The notes under the pieces: generated by a model
What the model was told of the DNA's origin: nothing
Seen by the model: the letters and a program-made list of their open reading frames with translations, nothing else
The model's database searches: none
NCBI RefSeq assembly: GCF_003385185.1
Contig: NZ_PQHZ01000049.1
Location: 1-45,192 of the forward strand
Source of the DNA: Amycolatopsis palatopharyngis
GTDB lineage: Bacteria > Actinomycetota > Actinomycetes > Mycobacteriales > Pseudonocardiaceae
Direction of reading: 5' to 3'
DNA length: 45,192 nt
Part shown: positions 41,963 through 45,192 of the stretch, piece by piece
Layout: every line of letters begins with the position of its first letter
How positions within the stretch are numbered: position 1 is the stretch's first letter
Made by a program: the position numbers and the translations under genes

Positions 41963-42889
41963 ATGACCGTGCCGCGCCAGGTGGTGCACGTCGACTCCCC
42001 CACGGAACAGCGCAATCCCAGGACGACCGACATCGACAAGATGACGACGTCCGGGATTCTCGCGGCGATAAACGCCGAGGACCGCCGCGTTCCCGAAGCG
42101 GTGCAGGCCGTACTGCCGCAGATCGCCGAAGCCGTCGACCTGGCCACCGAGGCACTGCGCGGCGGGCACCGGGTGCACTACGTGGGCGCGGGTACCTCTG
42201 GCCGGCTGGCCACACTGGACGCGGCCGAACTCGTTCCCACGTTCAATGTGCCCCCGGACTGGTTCGTCGCCCATCACGCCGGTGGCGAGCGCGCGCTGCG
42301 GCAGGCGGTGGAGAACGCAGAGGACGACGCCAAGGCGGGCGCGGCCGAGGTCGCGACCTCGGTGGCGCCCGGGGACTTCGTACTCGGTCTCACCGCCTCG
42401 GGCAGGACTCCGTTCGTGCTCGGTGCGCTGCAGGCCGCCAAGCGTAAGGGCGCAGGAACCGGGCTGGTGTCCGGCAACCCGAACGCCATACGCCCCGCCG
42501 AACTGGATGTGCTGATCGCCGTCGACACCGGCCCCGAGGCCATTGCGGGTTCGACCAGGATGAAGGCAGGCACGGCGCAGAAGATCATCCTGACGGCCTT
42601 CTCCACCGCGACCATGATCAAGCTCGGCCGGACCTACTCCAATCTGATGGTCAGCATGCGTGCCACCAACGCCAAGCTGCGGGGACGCACCCTGCGCATC
42701 CTGCGCGAGGCGACCGGCATGAGCGCTCAGGTCTGCGCCGACGCGCTCAGCGAGGCCGAGGGCGACCTCAAGACCGCCCTCGTGCAGTTACTGTCCGATG
42801 TAGACACCGCTGTGGCTGCACGGGCGCTGGAGGCCAACGACGGCCACGTGCGCGCGGCGCTGGACTCGGTCCGCGTCCACGCGGGCTGA
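41963..42889 (+). CDS. murQ: N-acetylmuramic acid 6-phosphate etherase
   Basis: Cytosolic lyase-type enzyme splitting D-lactate from MurNAc-6-phosphate to yield GlcNAc-6-phosphate. Signatures: SPTEQRNPRTTDIDKM at the start, the SIS phosphosugar loop VHYVGAGTSGRLATLDAAEL (catalytic Glu in DAAELVPTF), AVENAEDDAKAG with the second Glu, LGLTASGRTPFVLGAL, and EAIAGSTRMKAGTAQKIIL. From ATG 41963, with GAGG seven bases upstream, the 308 residues match the normal family length. A GTG at 41843 overlapping the murR stop would add 40 unconserved residues, and may still mark translational coupling. No MurNAc kinase or PTS permease is adjacent. Confidence 0.95.
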   Translation: MTVPRQVVHVDSPTEQRNPRTTDIDKMTTSGILAAINAEDRRVPEAVQAVLPQIAEAVDLATEALRGGHRVHYVGAGTSGRLATLDAAELVPTFNVPPDWFVAHHAGGERALRQAVENAEDDAKAGAAEVATSVAPGDFVLGLTASGRTPFVLGALQAAKRKGAGTGLVSGNPNAIRPAELDVLIAVDTGPEAIAGSTRMKAGTAQKIILTAFSTATMIKLGRTYSNLMVSMRATNAKLRGRTLRILREATGMSAQVCADALSEAEGDLKTALVQLLSDVDTAVAARALEANDGHVRAALDSVRVHAG

Positions 42890-42904
42890 CCGCGTCACCC
42901 GTCC

Positions 42905-43666
42905 TCAGCCCGCGGCGTCCGAGATGCTCTTGGCTTCGCGCGCACCCGCTTCGAAGCTTTCACAGCAGAAGAGCAACCACTCACGGACACCGTCGGGCTC
43001 GCCGGTCGCGAACGCCTCCGCGGCCGCGCGGTACTTGCGGTCCCTGCGGAAGCAGGCGACCTCCGGCACGGTGAGCGCCTTCGGGTCCAGCCCGGTCGCG
43101 ATCATCGTCAGCCGGGCCGCGGCCCTGGCGAGCACGCCGTCCGCGGAACCGAATGCGCGCAGGGTCAGCAGTTCACCGTGGACGACGGCGGTCAGAATTG
43201 GACCGGGCACTGCCGTCTTACCCGTGGTCAGCTGAGCGAGCAGCTCGAGCCGGTGGGCGACCCCTGGCTCGGAGCGTGGCCTGCCCAGCTGGTCGGGATC
43301 GGCGACCAGGTCCGCCGCGGCCAGTACGTGGATCTTGGCAAGTGCCTGCAGCGGGGCCCTGCGCCAGGTGGGCAGCATCGACTCCGTCGCCTCGGCGACC
43401 CGCAGCGCCCCCGCGAGGACGGGATCGCTCACCGCGCCCTCAGCCGGGATCTCCGGGTCGGCGCCGTCGATACCCGCCGAGGCCCGCGCCGCGCGCACGG
43501 ATGCCTCCGCGGCCGTCGCCGAGCCGCCACGCAGGTTGGCGCCCATCCAGTGCACGGCGAACACCGCGTCCTGCGCAGCCTTCGCCGCCTCCGCGACGCC
43601 CTCCAGTGCCAGCAGCGGCTGTAATGGGTCACCCGCGCCGTGACTGCCGTTCTCGTTCGCGCTCAT
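42905..43666 (-). CDS. Degenerate Fic-fold protein (Rv3662c-like position)
   Basis: A 253-residue cytoplasmic protein of unknown function. Residues 161-181 read like a Fic core that has lost its chemistry: VVHGELLTLRAFGSADGVLA then R. Against HPFxDGNGRxxR it keeps Phe, the second Gly and the last Arg, but the catalytic His is Arg, Asn is Asp and the phosphate-binding Arg is Val. Upstream, SAGIDG (64-69) mimics the inhibitory S/TxxxE(G/N) motif. AMPylation by the normal mechanism is therefore unlikely. Streptomyces relatives are often labelled oxidoreductase, for which I see no support. The ATG overlaps the phosphoribosyltransferase stop as ATGA, so the two are co-translated. The location after the HAD/small-RNA region recalls Rv3662c. 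Confidence 0.7.
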   Translation of the reverse strand: MSANENGSHGAGDPLQPLLALEGVAEAAKAAQDAVFAVHWMGANLRGGSATAAEASVRAARASAGIDGADPEIPAEGAVSDPVLAGALRVAEATESMLPTWRRAPLQALAKIHVLAAADLVADPDQLGRPRSEPGVAHRLELLAQLTTGKTAVPGPILTAVVHGELLTLRAFGSADGVLARAAARLTMIATGLDPKALTVPEVACFRRDRKYRAAAEAFATGEPDGVREWLLFCCESFEAGAREAKSISDAAG

Positions 43667-44160
43667 GCGTCCAGTACCTGCCCTTCCCGGGCGACAACAG
43701 GCGGTTGGGTGGACCACGGGAAGTTGATCCACCTGTCGGTCCGGCGCCACACGTACTCACACGACACCGCCGAGGTCGGCTTCTCGTAGACCACCGCGCA
43801 ACGCACGTCGGCGACGTGGTCAGCGCAGAAATCGCGCACCAGCTTGAGCGTGGCCCCGGTGTCCGCAACGTCGTCGGCCACCAGCACGGTCGATCCGGTC
43901 AGGTCCACCGCGTTGGGCACCGGCGGCAGCATGACCGGAAGGTCCAGCCGCTGGTCCACCCCGGTGTAGAACTCCACGTTCATGACATGCAGGTTCTTCA
44001 CATCCAGCGCGTAACCGAGCGCTCCGGCCACGAACAGCCCGCCCCTGGCGATGGACAGCACCAGATCGGGCTCGAACCCGTCGTCGGCGACCTGCTGTGC
44101 CAGTTCCCTGCTCGCCGTGCCGAACAGCTCCCAGGTCAGTTCTTCGCGCTCCGCCGTCAT
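43663..44160 (-). CDS. Phosphoribosyltransferase-domain protein
   Basis: A 165-residue type I PRTase. The PRPP loop is VLVADDVADTGATLKLV (two acidic residues then DTGxT), preceded by LVLSIARGGLFVAGALGYAL, the family's conserved strand and pyrophosphate loop. The C-terminus contains RTDRWINFPWSTQPPVV, a sequence typical of the xanthine/hypoxanthine PRTase-like group in actinobacteria. The base it uses is not evident. I start at ATG 44158-44160 with AAAGG upstream; an ATG/GTG further up adds nine residues. It is the first gene of a two-gene unit with the Fic-like protein. Confidence 0.88.
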   Translation of the reverse strand: MTAEREELTWELFGTASRELAQQVADDGFEPDLVLSIARGGLFVAGALGYALDVKNLHVMNVEFYTGVDQRLDLPVMLPPVPNAVDLTGSTVLVADDVADTGATLKLVRDFCADHVADVRCAVVYEKPTSAVSCEYVWRRTDRWINFPWSTQPPVVAREGQVLDA

Positions 44161-44272
44161 CGACCGCACCTTTCCATTCCGCCCCACGATCGCCGCGAGC
44201 CGGGGTACCGCTGGCGTATGAGCATATGAGCCGCGGCCTTCACCGCGAGTGGCCTGTCAGGTCAGTCCATCA

Positions 44273-44293
44273 GTGGACCTTTGGCAGGTCCAC
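44273..44293. promoter_or_regulatory. Inverted repeat upstream of the acetyltransferase
   Basis: GTGGACC-N7-GGTCCAC, 25 bases before the GNAT start and in the divergent region with the phosphoribosyltransferase. A possible operator. Confidence 0.35.
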
Positions 44294-44317
44294 TCTTCGC
44301 TTCTACCGTGGGTCCTC

Positions 44318-44911
44318 GTGAGCACACCCTGGGACCGTCACCCCGTCCTCTCCGGAAACCACGTGCGCCTCGAACCGCTGAACGACCGCCACACCGAGGG
44401 ACTGCACGCCGCCGGACGCGATCCGCGGGTATGGACCTGGTTGAGCCAGCATCAACCGGTGGATGTTCCCGGGACGCGCAGACAGGTCGAGTCGATTCTC
44501 GCGCAACCGGGCCGCAAGGCGTGGGCGCAGATCGACACCGTGACCGGCAAGGTGGCGGGAACGACCTCCTACTACCAGCTGAACCCCCGGGACCGGAACC
44601 TGCTGATCGGCTCCACCTGGATCGGCGCCGAGTGGCAGCGCACCGGCCTGAACACCGAGGCGAAGCTGCTGTTGCTGTGCCACGCCTTCGACGAGTTGGG
44701 TGCGGTCCGCGTCGGATGGGAGACCGACATCGAGAACGGGAGATCACAGCGAGCCATCGAGCGGCTCGGCGCCGTCCGCGAGGGTGTGCTGCGAGCACAT
44801 CGCGTCCGCAAGGACGGCAGCCTCCGCGATACGGTGGTCTACGCCGTGACGATCACCGAATGGCCGGATGTACGTGACCGGCTCACATCGAGGCTGAACC
44901 GGCATCACTGA
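44318..44911 (+). CDS. GNAT-family N-acetyltransferase, RimJ/RimL type
   Basis: A 197-residue acetyl-CoA-dependent acetyltransferase. VRLEPLNDRHTEGLHAAGRD is the usual RimJ/L opening. KVAGTTSYYQLNPRDRNLLI leads to GSTWIGAEWQRTGLNTEAKL, corresponding to the acetyl-CoA pyrophosphate loop region, and AVRVGWETDIENGRSQRAIE with LGAVREGVLRAHRVRKDG forms the C-terminal signature. Members acetylate protein N-termini, aminoglycosides or small amines; the substrate is unknown. The start is GTG 44318, lacking a clear ribosome site, so it is uncertain by a few codons. Confidence 0.85.
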   Translation: MSTPWDRHPVLSGNHVRLEPLNDRHTEGLHAAGRDPRVWTWLSQHQPVDVPGTRRQVESILAQPGRKAWAQIDTVTGKVAGTTSYYQLNPRDRNLLIGSTWIGAEWQRTGLNTEAKLLLLCHAFDELGAVRVGWETDIENGRSQRAIERLGAVREGVLRAHRVRKDGSLRDTVVYAVTITEWPDVRDRLTSRLNRHH

Positions 44912-45022
44912 AGTCGGAAATCCCGCGCGCAACGCGGCTGCAACCTCCTTCGTGGCGTACTAACGTCGCTATCGTGCCCCGGGCATCATCCGTGGACCCA
45001 CGACTTCAGGAGGCCAAGCACC

Positions 45023-45192
45023 ATGACCGAGCAGTCCCCGGCTCTGGACAACCTGTCGACCGAAACCCGTTCTTTTGCGCCCTCTGCTGAGTTCGTTGCG
45101 GGGGCGAATGTGTCTGGGGAGTGGTATGAGCGGGCTGGGGTGGATCGTGAGGGGTTTTGGGCGGAGCAGGCTGGGCGGTTGTCGTGGGAGCG
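45023..45192 (+). CDS. acsA: Acetyl-CoA synthetase, N-terminus only
   Basis: Partial gene leaving the right edge after 56 codons. ATG 45023 follows AGGAGG by nine bases. The visible protein (LDNLSTETRSFAPSAEFVAG, ANVSGEWYERAGVDREGFWA, EQAGRLSWE) matches the N-terminal cap of acetate-CoA ligases. The enzyme activates acetate to acetyl-CoA via acetyl-AMP. acsA also follows this region in M. tuberculosis (Rv3667) and Streptomyces, supporting the call. Codon use shifts within 100 bases from C-ending to many T- and G-ending codons (GTT, TCT, TAT, TTT, TTG). Confidence 0.85.
   Translation, partial: MTEQSPALDNLSTETRSFAPSAEFVAGANVSGEWYERAGVDREGFWAEQAGRLSWE

Noticed and set aside
42905..43666. Annotation of the Fic-like protein as an oxidoreductase
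   Set aside because: No nucleotide-binding Rossmann motif or cofactor residues are visible.

Overview
The window is chromosomal DNA from a very GC-rich actinomycete. The best match to its gene content and order is a member of the Pseudonocardiaceae (Amycolatopsis, Saccharomonospora or Prauserella type), but this is recognition from memory and not a database match. Many genes start with GTG, pack with ATGA or GTGA stop-start overlaps, and are separated by long GC-rich hairpins without U-tracts. The gene order follows a backbone known from Mycobacterium tuberculosis: dacB/ppa, holB, topA with its hypothetical neighbour, an SftH-type helicase, a tad pilus cluster, a HAD-IB phosphatase, a structured small RNA, and acsA at the right edge.

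Layout. 1-3.1 kb: start of a D-Ala-D-Ala carboxypeptidase, soluble pyrophosphatase (ppa), and glyA preceded by a ZTP-type riboswitch. 2.5-4.6 kb: gamma-carbonic-anhydrase-like protein, a His-rich cation exporter, and a divergent KmtR/NmtR-like ArsR metal sensor. 4.7-10.3 kb: an accessory-looking block with an RpiR regulator, FAD amine/amino-acid oxidase, GltS-type carrier, NCS1 nucleobase permease, two related hairpins and tRNA-Thr(CGT). 10.5-17.3 kb: a large cell-surface protein, holB, an MFS/degenerate thymidylate kinase fusion, a membrane-tethered hypothetical protein, and an EspG-like protein preceded by a perfect LexA box. 17.3-28.5 kb: topA, secreted trypsin-like protease, an Rv3647c-like protein, a lipoprotein, H+-pyrophosphatase, SftH/MrfA helicase and a primase-polymerase-like protein. 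28.8-33.6 kb: a seven-gene tad pilus operon on the minus strand. 34.1-35.5 kb: HAD-IB hydrolase, then a promoter-RNA-terminator unit that I interpret as the Ms1/MTS2823 6S-like RNA. 35.7-42.9 kb: nagZ-namZ-amiE-like-murR-murQ, a peptidoglycan MurNAc salvage cassette. 42.9-45.2 kb: a degenerate Fic-fold protein coupled to a phosphoribosyltransferase, a GNAT acetyltransferase and the start of acsA.

How the genes work together. The murein cassette mirrors the Bacillus murQ-murR-murP-amiE-nagZ-namZ locus. Secreted NagZ and NamZ would trim GlcNAc and MurNAc from wall fragments, the serine hydrolase would remove peptides, and cytosolic MurQ under MurR would convert MurNAc-6-phosphate to GlcNAc-6-phosphate. 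No PTS permease or MurNAc kinase is in the window. The RpiR-oxidase-GltS block looks like a self-regulated uptake and oxidation module for an amino acid or N-methyl amine. The metal exporter and sensor form a standard derepression pair.

Most noteworthy: the Ms1-like RNA, the MFS protein fused to a thymidylate-kinase domain without its P-loop lysine, the LexA box upstream of an ESX-type gene, the Fic-like protein without its catalytic histidine, and the kinase-less MurNAc cassette sitting inside an otherwise conserved locus.
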